A DNA stretch of 64,000 nt from Larus michahellis (GCF_964199755.1 NC_133901.1:43989418-44053417), one strand, 5' to 3'; positions 51,201-63,550 are shown, counted from the stretch's first letter. Notes: generated by a model from the sequence alone, not told the origin. Program-made: numbers and translations.

Positions 51201-53373
51201 GACAGCTTTCCCATGTAAGAGGAGCACCCAGAGTGGGAAAAGAAATGGCTTCCAGGATTACATAAACATAAGTCTTCTCCCCAAACCCATGTGGTGGGAG
51301 CTGCAGATGGGAATCACCAAGAGATGGCATGACGGTGACGGGCAGAAAGGCTGAGCGCGGCCGCAGGAGTGGGCAGCGGGAGCGCTCTCCTCGCCGCACC
51401 TCTGCCCGCTCCCTTTCCCACCCAGCAGATACACCCGGGGCAGATCCCTGGTCTCTGATGGGAAGCCACTCGGCCAGTCCTATGAAACACCATTTCAAAG
51501 TTCTTTTCTGCTGCCTCGCCATACCCCCCGCCCTTTTTTTTCCCCTTCAATCTGCCAAGTTTCGTAAATATTTCATGAACTGCCTACATGCATTCCTGCA
51601 CTAAAATCTTGCTAACAATAGAAACCATTATTACCCTGCGCTGTTACGCTACATCCCGCACAAGGTCATTCTGTTTTTCTTCCTTAGTATCTCTGCTCCC
51701 AAAGGGAAAATGCATTAATGGCAAGAAGAAAACAGCTGCCTGCGAAGCAGCCAGAACAAGAAAATGCTGTGTTAATTACCAGCACTGATAATGCCAGTCT
51801 GAACAGCATTAAAAGCTGAAAAGCAAATTTGGATTAAAAAAATTAAATAATAATAATAATGGTTTTCAATCTCTAATATCTGGAATCTGCAAACTGGTAC
51901 TTCAGCCATTATGGCTATTGTTATGGCAAAGGAAAAAGACTTAAATAGAGCTTGTTGATGTGTTTGTCAGCTGCTCAGAAGACATCAAGTAGTTCATCGT
52001 GATGACGGGTTGACAAAATATTGCACCAAATTACAGCGAGCAGAAAGGCAAAGAACATATTCTTAATGTTAACCAAGACCTACTTTATATGTCAGAACAA
52101 AAGGCTCACAAAAGCTCTTTACAACTTTACCTTTTGTTGCCATCATTACAACCCAGCAATGCTCCCAACAGTTTTTTTTTTTTTAGGGGCTAGAAATAAT
52201 ATATGACTGAATGAACTGGAAGTGAAACAAAGAATTGCACAAGAATCAAACTGTGATTATGTCAATTTAGCGGAGCTATCTTCCTTCTTGAAATAGTGTA
52301 TTTTTCCTGAACCACAAAGCATATCACAACCAGAATGGTGCTCCTATAAAATAAAAATTTAGTGAAGACAAGCAATGCTCTGACAACTCCTCTGTCACAG
52401 CATGCAGGCTCTGTGTACTCCGAATTGGTCAAAAGGGCTTATACTTATTTCTGCATGAATTGGATGTAAACCAGGAGTTGAGACATCTGTGGTTAAATGC
52501 GCATGAGTGCTCACTTTTGGTAAACTCCCACTATTTTGATGGACTCTGGCAAATAAGGTAGTCAGCCCTTTAAGAAAAATTAAGATATTGTATTTTTTGA
52601 AAAAAGAGTTAAGCATTTAGAAAGGCTTCAATACATCTTTTATGATTTCCTATTGTGTTGCTATCAGGACCTTTCTCCGTTGTTCCAAAGACTTTGTTCA
52701 AAATAAGACAGCACTAAATGTGTGCGACCAGGGGGAAGAAAATGACACCCATTGGAAAATACCTTGCATCCAGCACTAAATTAATCGGTCGCTTTCAAGT
52801 TCCTTATTTCAAATATGCTTTGTGTATTTCATGATTGTGGGACTGCATTGACTTAGATATAACTACATACAGAAAATGACTACATAATTTTCAAATTTAA
52901 TTTGAACAAACCAATCTTTTTCTGGTATCAAAAACTCTTTTAACTCAAGTCCCAGGAAAAATGAGACTGTCTTCCCTTGGGCACTAGTTTACATGTGTAA
53001 ATTTAGTTCTAGATTTTGACTTTACTCTGAATTAACTCTAACATATCTCTACATTTTTTCATGCAGGTTCATTAATTATTGGAAGACTTGAAATTGAAAT
53101 CACTTAGGATCAAGGACCCCCACTTCACCTATAAACCATACATATGAGCTACGGTATTGCAGGAAACTATGATAGTAATTTCCACTACTGGGGGCGCAAC
53201 TAGGTCCCTGCTTTTTGTTTTCCATTAACAGGCCTGACAGAAAACATTTTATGAAAGAGGTGAGAATTCTTGTTCCCATTGCTCAGATGCTAGTAGCAAC
53301 ACGGCGATGTGCTGCCATCAGCAGCAGGAACTCAGCCAGGCTATTAAGTGTTGTAGCTGGCAGGATTACTTAC
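45241..53373 (-). other. NRG3: NRG3 intron
   Basis: This 8.1-kb intron has a perfect GTAAGT donor next to the juxtamembrane exon and a GTGCCACAG acceptor. It holds a MIR-like relic at 48100, repeated ACTATACTGAAG blocks near 47205-47279, and a CpG-dense patch at 51329-51440 that includes a NotI-type GCGGCCGC. No further exon was recognised; a 150-codon minus-strand frame at 50191-50643 has no family resemblance. Confidence 0.9.
48100..48210 (+). mobile_element. MIR-like SINE relic
   Basis: The text runs CAGCCTCTGCCACTGACCTC, CTGTACGACTGTGAGCACC, CCCCTGCTCCGTGCCTTGTG and TTCTAAAATGTAGGAT. This is the ordered core of an amniote MIR (ctgccactgacct / gtgacc / ctctgtgcctcag / tgtaaaatgggga). It is diverged but collinear over about 110 bases. 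Confidence 0.6.
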
Positions 53374-53500
53374 GTTTTGCAGCTGGACTCGGCTTTGTGC
53401 CATACACTCTGACTTTGCCATCATGCTGGAAGCATTTAGGCTGTAGGTTTTCCTATTCTGTGTTTCTTTCAGCTGTTCATGAATTTGCTTTGTTTGTTTC
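53374..53500 (-). CDS. NRG3: NRG3 exon: juxtamembrane cytoplasmic segment
   Basis: This 127-bp exon encodes the first part of the intracellular tail. It reads KQTKQIHEQLKETQNRK, then TYSLNASSMMAKSECMAQSRVQLQN, and is collinear with the mammalian NRG3 segment that begins KQAKQIQEQLK and ends VQLQN. The acceptor is a pyrimidine-rich TTTCCTGCAG-type site; read on the minus strand it is CTCTCTGCAG, just above 53500. The donor after the AAC codon is a perfect GTAAGT (53368-53373). The first base (G) completes a lysine codon carried over from the transmembrane exon, and the exon ends in phase 0. The stretch is basic and serine-rich, with no recognisable catalytic domain. It is visibly more diverged from mammals than the transmembrane exon and the C-terminus, with several substitutions but no insertion or deletion that breaks the frame. 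Confidence 0.94.
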
Positions 53501-56500
53501 CTGCAGAGAGAAATAAAATTCATGTAAGAAAGAGCTAGTCTGATCTTCCACTATAGCCATGGTATTTTTATAGCCATGGTTCCCTTTGTTCAAAACTTCA
53601 CCATATTAGATTAACCAGCTGAGCTAATTCACTAGTGTCTAATATTTCAATGCAGTGGTCATTTTCTGTCGAAGCTTAAGAAAGGAAAAAAAAAGAGGTC
53701 TTCTGTTTAAAAGATCTTCTATTCTCAGACTACTATAATAGTATGCTAGTTGTTTCAGTGCAGGATTTTTGTAAGATCATCTATTACATATTTAACAATA
53801 GCTGGAAGTAGGCCTGCATATTAAAGAAGCATTTTGCTCTGATTTGGAACAAAGATTTTGGCAAATACAGCAGGCGTTAGTCCCTGTTGGCTATAAAAAG
53901 TGTTGAAGAATCAAAGATTTCTGCTCACAGCTGATTAGACTTGACCTATAAACCAGTATCTTGTATTGACCAGCTTTTGCTTACATGCTTAAACCTGGAA
54001 AAAAACATCAGTATGGTATCAGAGGCTGTGTTTTTGACATATTATAGTATGATCCACTATGTCAGAGCTAGGAATACCACTAGATGAATCACTTGCAATA
54101 TTCAGGAGACAGCTACACTATTAATAAAGGCTTTCTGTTTCTGCCACACTATATTGGCAAACTGAATTTTGAAGTTCTGTACATGACTGAGGATATGAGG
54201 CAGCAAACTTTATTTTAAATATTTCTTTTATCTTCTGCAAACAGATACCTCAGCTGGGCAAAAACCATTAACAAAATATATTTAAGATCTTTTATCAGTC
54301 TCCACTCTTTTGATAAGCTACATTGTCCGAGACTATCAGTTTTACATGATCACAAGAAATAAGTCTACAATACTATTTTAATTCTTTCTTTCCTTCCTTC
54401 CCTTCCTCCTTTTTCTCCCCAGCAGATGCATCTCCAGCAACAAACCTCAAAGGCCCCTATTTTAAGCATGTTACAAATATGAGTGGCATGTTTTAAGTAT
54501 AGCTAGGAACTCATCATTAGTAAGATTTATGAATATGGGTGGGCGAGGAAATAATTTCTCAAGCACAAAACTTATTAAACTTTCGAAATTCTTCCTTAAC
54601 CAAAACAACTTGTAAAGCTGATATCAGAATAATCTGAATAGATTTATAATTTGAAGGATTATAGTGTCAAATTAAATTAATTAGTCAGTTGATTCTGAAA
54701 CATCTCTTCTAAAACCATTTTTTGATATCTACTCAATTTTGAAACCAATGAAATTGAATAATTTAACTTGTAAAATGTCAAAATGAATGCTTTAGCTTCT
54801 CACAAAATTCCAGGGGAAATTCATAAAAGCAACTCTAGAGTTTGTATGAATAATTATTTTCTGACCAGTTAAATTACATACACTGAGTAAATAACCATAT
54901 ATATCCATATGCCCTACTGGAAGGCCAGCCACTTGCGTGTTTGTCTCCATAATGGTTATGGAACATCCTGCCTTTTTTGATGACTGTTTTTGAGCGGAGA
55001 CTTCATATAAAGTCTAAACAATGACAGCAAAACACGATCACAACATCAGACTTTGGGAATCTCTTCTATACAGACAATGTTCTTAGAATTTAATCAGGAA
55101 AATAACAACACAAATTACAAATTTTTGTAAATCTAATTGGGATTTATTTAGAAAACCTGGGTTTAGAGTTGTTTCTACATCTATAAACACATGTAAGTAA
55201 ACTGGAATATTCAGCTTCACTGCCGCAATCTTTAACATTACAATTGAGATTCCCAGAGGCAATTTACTGAGAGAAACAATATAATCATTAATTGCCTTTT
55301 ATGATCATGCAACCTAACATTAATATTAGGTTTATGCATATTCATTTTGCCAAACTGTAGGATGCACAGTTATAAAACTAGAAATTATTAATAATTCAAA
55401 GTTACTCACTGATTAATATATTTATTTTATAATTTTTGTTTTCAAAACAAATGGGCCTTATGTGGTTTACTTTAGAGATATTCGGCAGTAAAGTGTTGTT
55501 ACTTCAGCAAGAAATAAAGTCACTAGTCACCTATAAAAGTCTAAGCCATAAAGAGCAGCCCATTACTGTACTCTCCCTCTGTTGCTAACACTTACAGCAC
55601 TTTCTTGATTACCTTAAAAGGAATAATTGGAAGGACATAGTGTTTAATTATAGTTCTAAACTTCCCCAAATTGAATTTATTTTAAAGGACTTTTAATTTA
55701 ATGGTGCATAGGGCAGTGCATATTTCTGGCAGCAGGCATTATGCAATTATCAGACTAAGAAAGTCAGTGTCAGTGTCTTCATGGAAACTTTTTTCTTAAA
55801 GGGTGCACCATTCTGAGTATCTGTAGCTGTTAGCAATATTTTAAATTTTTGATACATCAAATTAAACCCAAGGATTATCTCCCATGCAGGAGGAATGCTT
55901 TGATAACTCTTAAACATGATCAAGATACATCTGCCTGATGAAGTAGCTCCTGAAAATCCGTTGACTAAAAGCTAACGTATGTTAATGGTTGAGGCACTTT
56001 ACATTTGTTGCTTTTTACGCTGTTAAGACACTGTCCAATGTCACAGTTATTGTGACACTGTTCTACGTGGTCTCTATGCAACCCAGTCTAGACACTCTTA
56101 TTTACTTTTTGGACAGTTTGCCAGATGGAGCCACAGCCAGGGAGTTAGGGATTGATTAGTATCTTACCGTTACTGTATTTCATAGATTTGATAAGATCTC
56201 TTGACTGAACAGGAGGTGCCCATTTTCTCATTACTCTTCAAACCTCAGTTCCCAGAATCTGGCATAAGCACACTTCAACTCTTCCCAGTAACTCTTAACT
56301 ACCATCTTTATAATGCAGGTAAAAACCCAAACCCAACACCCTCACCTCCTGCTGTGATATGAAGCACTATTGTCTTGTCAGTTTATCTTTGAAGCATTAT
56401 TTTGACTAATTATTTTTGGCTCTCCCCGTGACCTCATCCAAGCCATGGTATCTGGAAGGCTGTTCCAACCCAGCTCTCCACCACTCCCTACAACACTGCA

Positions 56501-57915
56501 AAACCAAGAGGGGCGCAGCTAAATAACAGAGGGACATTTTATTCACACTACGCTCAGTTGTCGACTGCACGTTCTTCCAACTGACAATCTCATTCTGCCT
56601 TCTCTGAATCTCTCTTCATCAGCAAAACCCCCAAGCCTTTCCAGGAAGAACAGGAACACCTTATTCTCTCTTCTTTCTTCTGCAGATCTAAAACGCATAA
56701 CGATGTTTCTAATGCAGTGGCAAATGGCTGTCTCTGCTCACAACTTATAATGCAACCAAGGAGTTTGCAGAGAGGAACTGTCCTGCCACAGCATCCTCCC
56801 GGCTAGCATCACTGTCATCCTCTAGGTCCACAGAACAACTAAATGAAATCCCTCAAGGCATGAGAACGGGTAGGAGTGTTTAGATGAAACATGAATGAAC
56901 TCAAATCTTCACTTAAGTTGTGCACGAACTACCCCTGAAGTCTGGGGGGACGAAAAAAAATTAAAAAAGATCTAGTGACTTTTCCAACTTTTTTTTTCCT
57001 GGTTGAAATGTCAAAACATTTTATATTTTTTAAAAATAAAAAGTAGTCCTCATCAGATTTCCTACCCATCAAAATAAATTCTAAGAAAGGGGATTTAGAT
57101 AAGCATCCAAACTTATAAACGGTGCAAACCTCCACATTCTTGATGCTCAGCCAGCACGACTAACCTCTTGCAGGTACTATTTCTATTGATGGGTGTTCTC
57201 TCATTAGCTCCAGCTGGAACAGGAATGAGGGATGGCAACCATACAAAATGTATTTATAGATGCAGTGGCACTGACAAGCGTGTCATGTAATTGATAGGAG
57301 GTTTTTGCAACTCAAATTACACACATAACAATAAATACTAAAAAATAATGTTTAGTTGGGAAAATAAAGAATAGAGTGGAAAGAATTTCACTTGAAAATA
57401 GTTTAGTACAGGTGATTCCACCGTACTTGAATTGCAGTTATGCAACTACATCAGCAGTTTACAGCTATTAGCTACAGGTTACAGATACCTGCAGAGAACT
57501 TGTCTCTCTCGCTCTTTATTTCTAACTTTACCTTTGTTCTCAGCATACAGAAACAAAAGGGACATTCAGGGATATGAAATGAAATGCGAAAAGGAGATGG
57601 TATGTTTATACTTTTATTTTCAAAAGAGGAGAGTGAATATTGCACTGATAGTAAAAAACAAAAAATTATTATTGTCAAAAACAGAACTGGAAAGGGCACT
57701 ATGTCTTCTTTCCTGATATCAGAAAATAGAAAAAAGAACACTTATTACTCCTGTTTACTTTTTTTTGGACCTAGATAGCGTAGCTAGCCATGGGGAACTG
57801 TTCTAGCCTGTCCAGAGATAACAACAGCTTCAAAAGGTGGGGAGAAACTGAAGAATTGTAAAGCCGTAAAAAGGACAGAAGCTAAATAACAAACATGCTA
57901 GACGAAGGCTCTTAC
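53501..57915 (-). other. NRG3: NRG3 intron following the transmembrane exon
   Basis: This 4.4-kb intron is very AT-rich. The stretch around 55240-55360 contains several homeodomain-type TAATTA-like cores and an ATGCATAT octamer-like site and may be a conserved non-coding element. No exon or transposon was recognised. A 12-bp direct repeat (TATAGCCATGGT) lies at 53552 and 53569, close to the acceptor side of the juxtamembrane exon. Confidence 0.88.
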
Positions 57916-58018
57916 TTTGTTTTGAAGTAGAACGCTGCACAAAGCATGCCCACTACGACTATGCCAAAGACGATACAGGAAATAGACAGCACCTGGCGCT
58001 GGTACACTTCTTCGCTCT
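57916..58018 (-). CDS. NRG3: NRG3 exon: transmembrane segment
   Basis: This is an internal exon of neuregulin 3, a type I membrane ligand of the ERBB4 receptor tyrosine kinase that acts mainly in the nervous system. The minus-strand translation begins SEEVYQRQVLSIS and continues through CIVFGIVVVGMLCAAFYFKTK, the signature membrane span of NRG3. About 23 hydrophobic residues are followed by a lysine-rich cytoplasmic edge, the usual stop-transfer arrangement. The acceptor is TTGCTGTTCACAG at 58019-58031 and the donor is GTAAG starting at 57915. The exon is 103 bp: it opens with the last two bases of a codon and closes with two bases (AA), which the G at the start of the next exon completes to lysine. 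Membrane-proximal processing of neuregulins takes place just before this span. The assignment rests on recalled family sequence and on matching phases; I consider it very secure. Confidence 0.96.
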
Positions 58019-58999
58019 CTGTGAACAGCAAAATTGAGAATTATGAAAGCATCAGAAAACAATACTTGCGAAAAGTGGATTTCAGCACATCATGATTTCA
58101 CTAATGATGGACAGATACGAGAGATTTGGAGGTCTGGGTTGCCCAGTTCCTCAACAGAATGGATGCTTCTCTGAACCTCTCATCTAGATAAGGTTCATAG
58201 AGTCGCAGCCTCCTAGGAACGTTTTAGAAAGTGGTCCCAATACACGCAATACATACATAATAATAAAAATCAGGATAATTTAATATTTTCTCTGCCCTAA
58301 ATGCTATTTTTCAGCTTTTTTAGAAAGCTTCTACTGTCAATAGGATAAAGAGCCGTACAACCATGGAGTTTTTCTGACCTAAGGCAAGACCCGTCAGAGC
58401 TCTCACAAGGTCCCACAAGATTCACAGTTCTTTTTTACCTACACAAAAAAGGTAAGGGTTTTTTTTATTGAATGGTGATTACATTGCCTACTTCTATGTC
58501 ATTCCCTGCACTTGAAGCTTACATACAACATACTACAGTCAAAAATTAATTCAGTCAACTTGGATGGAATGCAATGACTACTATGCTACAATGCACCAGA
58601 TACTGCTTTCATGGGAGTCTATTTTTTAAAAAGAAATTTCCTTAATAAAACTCATAATCTTCTAATTAATTTTAAAACAGGAACAGAATGAATTAAAAAA
58701 TAGAAAAGAAAAGCTAAGAAAACAAGAGAAAACACTCATTCATGACAGCAGACAGAAGCTAATAGGCAACTGGAGTTACACACACTGAATTCATTAACAG
58801 CTCCTTAAGTGCTATATTTCATTTTTATTATTTCAACTACTTGTCTCACACAAAGTGCTAACATGCTAAATAGTTTCTTATTTTTTAAGATCAGTTTCTC
58901 CAAACATGCAACATACAAAACAGTATTTTCATTCATATATTTTAGGTAGAAAACCAACATGTAAGATTATCAAGGCACAGTAAAAGCACAGTGCCCTGA

Positions 59000-59065
59000 C
59001 AAACTAGATTGGAACTAGATGATATTTAAGGTCCCCTCCAACCCAAACCATTCGATGATTCTGTA
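59000..59065 (+). mobile_element. CR1 LINE 3' tail fragment
   Basis: ATTGGAACTAGATGATATTT, AAGGTCCCCTCCAACCCAAA and CCATTCGATGATTCTGTA are the last 65 or so bases of a CR1 element. It is a very short 5'-truncated copy, opposite in orientation to NRG3. Confidence 0.88.
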
Positions 59066-60271
59066 AACCCATATTTTCTTTCTAGGCTGGCAATCTTCAG
59101 TGCAGCCCCCCCCCATCAATATGAATACCAGTCAAGTAGGTGACAGTAACTCCAAGTTCCAGGTTCGTAAGTCTCAGGTTCATTAGGAGAAAATATTATA
59201 TGACATCAAGGTGAATCTAGGCAAATATTGAAAAAAATCTACCCGTAGCTGGAACTTCAGTCAAATACTATCCGGTGTTATCATGATTGAAGACTACATA
59301 GAGCATCCTAATCAGTACTAACTATTAATTTATCAAGAATGAATATCCCAGTGCTCTTACTAAACACCTGGAATCATAAATACAGTCATTTGTCTCTTGT
59401 AGAAGTCCCAGTCCCTTTTCATAAGCTACTTAAAACAAAATTACAGGTAGAAAATCTTTATTTCATAACTACTTCTTTACTTGCTCACTCAAAGGACACC
59501 ACAGTGATTCAGAAGCCATTTCTAAGATGTAAAATGTCTTCAGCTCCTGTTGACTCTTTTCTCTCATTGAATTTTGAAATTCTAAAAGCTGTACTTTTAA
59601 AATATTGTCTTCAAAATATAAAGACGTAAATATAGTAATTTACACTTTTTACATGTCCAAAATATATCTGGAAAGGTTGTAATTCAATAGGAAATGCTGA
59701 TAACATTGCAGTAAAACTGATTCCACTAGAGCTATAAGCCCATTCCTCAGTGGCATGTATAAAATCTGGGTCTAGACAGTGAATCTTCATTGGCAATGAC
59801 CTAAATGTCTGGGGGCTTCATTTTGGTTTTTGATTTGTTTGTTTTTACTAGCCTGTGTAAACACAATTATCCACTTTCCATTTCCACTGCAGTACACAAA
59901 GGACTAATCTTACAAATTTTGAAGTCTTAAGTTGAGGTGGATCACGCTGCAAATAGTTAGAGAATTGTTCCATTCAGAAATTGTTAATCTATTCTGCCTG
60001 AATACCAATTTCAGCACTTACTGCTTAAGACCACAACTAAAACATACATACGTACGACCTGTAATTTCACTCAAACACTGCATACAATTAAAAAAAAAAA
60101 GTATTTATTAAAATAAATTGATTTAAGTAGTGTGTGCAAACAGGCTTAATTTTGTTTTTATTTCAAACAAAGTCCTCGTTAAATACTTCCCCCCCTTTTT
60201 TTTTCTTTTGTGATTTTTTTGAGAAACTTTGAGTTTAATGCAGCTATGGTCTTTTGTCAGTCCTGAATAGC

Positions 60272-60349
60272 TATCACTGTCTCGTTAAAGATGCTTTAGA
60301 ATATGTCCTATATCACTGTCTTGTTAAAGATGCTTTAGAATACGTCTTA
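60272..60349 (+). repeat. 39-bp tandem duplication, two copies
   Basis: Unit one (60272-60310) and unit two (60311-60349) share TATCACTGTCT, GTTAAAGATGCTTTAGAATA and a terminal TA, with three substitutions. It is a recent-looking direct duplication in an NRG3 intron with no coding content. Confidence 0.95.
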
Positions 60350-61778
60350 CCAAGATAAAAGCACTTCAGAGACTGGACAATATTATCTCGCTCACACAAC
60401 TAGGTGGAGATTTAAGTCTTTTGTGTAGCCAGATTAATCCCTGTCACTAGCTTTCAACACATGCTGATCGATGCTTTCTTTCCTTTTTGTTTATTTTGTA
60501 CAGTGCACATTTAAAGAACTCCTTATTGATTAACTTTACTTCATTTCTTAGACACTTTCGTTCGTCTTTTTAATATCCTTTAAATCTTTATTTATGTATT
60601 GGACTCCAGCATATTTGTCTCTAACATCTTAAAATATAATCAGTTAAGCATTTTTCCATTCTCTAATCTTCCACATTTGCTTTTTTAAAAAAACCCACCT
60701 TCTTACTGATAGGAACGTAATCTTTCTCTCGGTGCAAACTTTGAAGATCTCCTCATTGTTGCCTTTATTTAACCTCACTATTGCTCTAAACACATACAGT
60801 ACAGCTGAGATCCTCTCCAGCCAAGGTGTACGGAATAGGGCCTTTAAAGAAGGCCGACGGCTACAGCTGAGTACTGCGAGCACTTTTGTTCTCACAGAGC
60901 AGAAAGCTGTAGAAATTCAATGTGTAGAAAAGGGAAGAACTAAAAATTCCTTCTCCTTAGTTGAAGATGTGCATCAACTTGTGCATACATGTATTTACAT
61001 ACTGGAACAAACTTCCCAAGGTAATCTAAAGTGTGACTGAATCTTATTATGATAAGTCTCTCTTTATTCACATATATTCATATATTCCTTGTGAAGTAAA
61101 TCACCTTAATTGCATTCGACTGAAATAAATACTCTAGGGAGAGGATTCCTCATTTAATGAGCAGCCAAGAAAATATTTCAGATAAAAAACAAAATATAAA
61201 CTGCCATGGATATTCCTGGATAATCAAGCTGAGTATTTAAGACTACAGAACGTGAATTCCACCAAGCATTCGAATCATACAAAATACATAACCTATACCA
61301 ACACAAATCCAACCACAGACCATGGTGCTGAAAAATAACTTAGTAGACTGTTTACAGGCAGGCTATTTTGTTTAACAAAAATTATGTAAAGAAAGATCTT
61401 CCCAGACAAGGCAAACTCACATGGGACATGAAGCCTGTTGAAAGGCTGGGTTCCCACAGACGAGTCCCCATTCAGTGTGTGTGCTCTTATGTATCTAGCC
61501 CATTTTTATTTATACTATTGATTCTTTCTTATTTTCATTCCTGCTAAAAAATTGCCTTTCTCCCTTCGCCTCTGTCATGTCGCCCCACTGACTATGAACT
61601 TCTCGTGCCTTAAGTACTCCTTTTTCTAAACTTATCTCACAGATTTGCTACCATTACAAAACACAAAATAACTACTGGTGACCCACGGATGAAAAGTTTC
61701 TTCCCGCAATCACATCACAGTCACATTTTGTCTGTTATGAAAAAAAAAACATGCCATAGTCCAGGTACTAGAGTTTGG

Positions 61779-61799
61779 CTTTTTTTTTTTTTTTTTTTA
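61779..61799. repeat. Poly-T run
   Basis: About twenty uninterrupted T follow GTTTGGC and precede AAAATACTC. It is a simple homopolymer, equally a poly-A on the minus strand. No retrocopy body is recognisable next to it. Confidence 0.85.
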
Positions 61800-62787
61800 A
61801 AATACTCTTGCTCTTTAAAATTTACTCTTAAAGGCTGCCATCTGTCTGCTTTATGCATGTGGAAAGACCCACAGAATCATACACATAAGTCTTTAGAGGA
61901 TTAAAAAGCGTAGGGTAGACACTTTTTTTCATGATTGGTACTTCTAAAGGATATGGTAGTTTTGTTGTGTAAATAAGCTGAAACCTCTTCTTTGTAACTT
62001 TTTTATAAAAGGAATAACACTGGTCCAAGGATCTTGAGAAACAACCACGCATGTTTCTAACCACGCTACTGAGAAAAAATATTTTAATTAAAACAGATTA
62101 CATTAGGCTTTGTTAGCACCTAAATCCACAATATCATTACCAGCCATAATCGCTGGGTCCTCTAGTTCTATTGTGTATTTTCTGAATTCATTGCAATATC
62201 TTTAAAAGGTATTTCAAACATGAAGAACAGTATTGTGCATGTGGCCTAAGCAAAATGATAACAAACCAATAATAGCAGCTTTCACCCTTGCGGTGCTTAT
62301 TTCAATGGCTCTTGAATGAAATCTCAATATGGTCACAAGCATCACAGAGAAGAATTACTGAATACTCAACCGAGAAATTATGACATTTACCATATGAATG
62401 CATTACTTAAGCTTTGCTCTCTAAAGAAAAAAAAAAACAACAAATAAATGTGCAGATAAATTTTTCGGCTGAAGTTTTTACTCTCAGCCCAAAAAGCACC
62501 ACAAACCCCAACAGCATTCACCATTCCCCTACCTTCCTCACTCCCCTCCCCTAAATGGACCTGCTCTGCATTCATGAAAGTAACAACATGCTACAGCATA
62601 AATACTTAAAGCCCAGTATCTTGTCATTGGTATGTACGACAAACAATTGCTTTCCATGTGCTTTCTCCATCAGTAAATGCTAATGAAAATTTATGAAAAT
62701 AATTCTATCACTTATTTTTCACCACAAAATTCAGAGATGTTCTTCTTTGCGCCTTTTTCTCAATCCCTGCTGTTTAAGAGTTAAGAG

Positions 62788-62835
62788 AGGAAGCATGGCC
62801 TAATGGATAAAACATAAAAACAGCTTTTCCTCATA
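62788..62835 (+). mobile_element. Possible MIR head (tRNA-like A box)
   Basis: GAAGCATGGCCTAATGGATA followed by AAACATAAA resembles the tRNA-derived head of amniote MIR (gtggcctagtggataaagca). No good core follows, so this is tentative. It is too degraded to be a tRNA gene: no anticodon stem or TTCGA loop is visible. Confidence 0.3.
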
Positions 62836-63444
62836 GATTACAAGACAGCATGAAGGCAGGGTTTCTTTTTGTCCCTATGCAAAAACTAAGCCATAAAGCC
62901 ACCTCACTGCCACACACTTTGTTCATTTCCGTTCACTCCCTGCCCGTGTATTTTCTGACATGCCTGTTCTCACGCCACATTGTATTGGAATGACCTGCAG
63001 AGCCAGAACCTCGCTACTTAAGTGAATCTCAATAGTATCGTTTGCCACTTACACTCTTATTGGTGTCCTGCATCCTCAAAGTCCCGTATACAACAACAGA
63101 AGAGGATTACATGGAAATCCCATATACAACGTCAAGATTTCCAGTAAAATTTGCATTCCATAAGTTAAAAGGCAAGAGAGTCGTTAAAACATATTTCTCA
63201 ATATACTTAGATATATGTGTGAAAAGTGATGAACTATATAAGGCATTCTAAATTTAATTCATGAAGAAAATAAAAAAAGCCTGCATGTTCTACAAAATCT
63301 GTGATTCAGACTTCCAACTCTCCCAAGAGTTTTCTCTGTTCTTCGCTTGCAAAAAGCTATCATACAGATTCACTGCCATATGCTGGAGCTTGTGCTAAGG
63401 CAAAACGATTTAACAGCTGAAATGCTACAAGCCGCAGTTCACAA

Positions 63445-63550
63445 ATTTCTTCTTTGACCTTGGGTAAGTCAAAACCCTTGTTCTTTCTGTAACCATGAGG
63501 ATAATATTGCCTCTTCCATTTCAGTGATTAATGTGATAAAATTTGATATA
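63445..63550 (+). mobile_element. MIR-like SINE relic
   Basis: CTTTGACCTTGGGTAAGTCA is followed by a pyrimidine-rich spacer, CTGTAACCATGAGGATAATA and TTGCCTCTTCC. This is the collinear MIR core (tgtgaccttgggcaagtca / tgtaaaatgaggataata). It is a recognisable ancient SINE fragment. Confidence 0.6.

Noticed and set aside
60881..60960. Minus-strand ATTGAATTT possibly encoding the NRG3 stalk exon (GIEF)
   Set aside because: No AG acceptor, no GT donor at the expected place and the flanking residues do not fit.
62788..62835. tRNA-like sequence TGGCCTAATGGATAAA
   Set aside because: Matches only the A-box region; no anticodon arm or B box can be found, so it is more likely a SINE relic than a tRNA gene.
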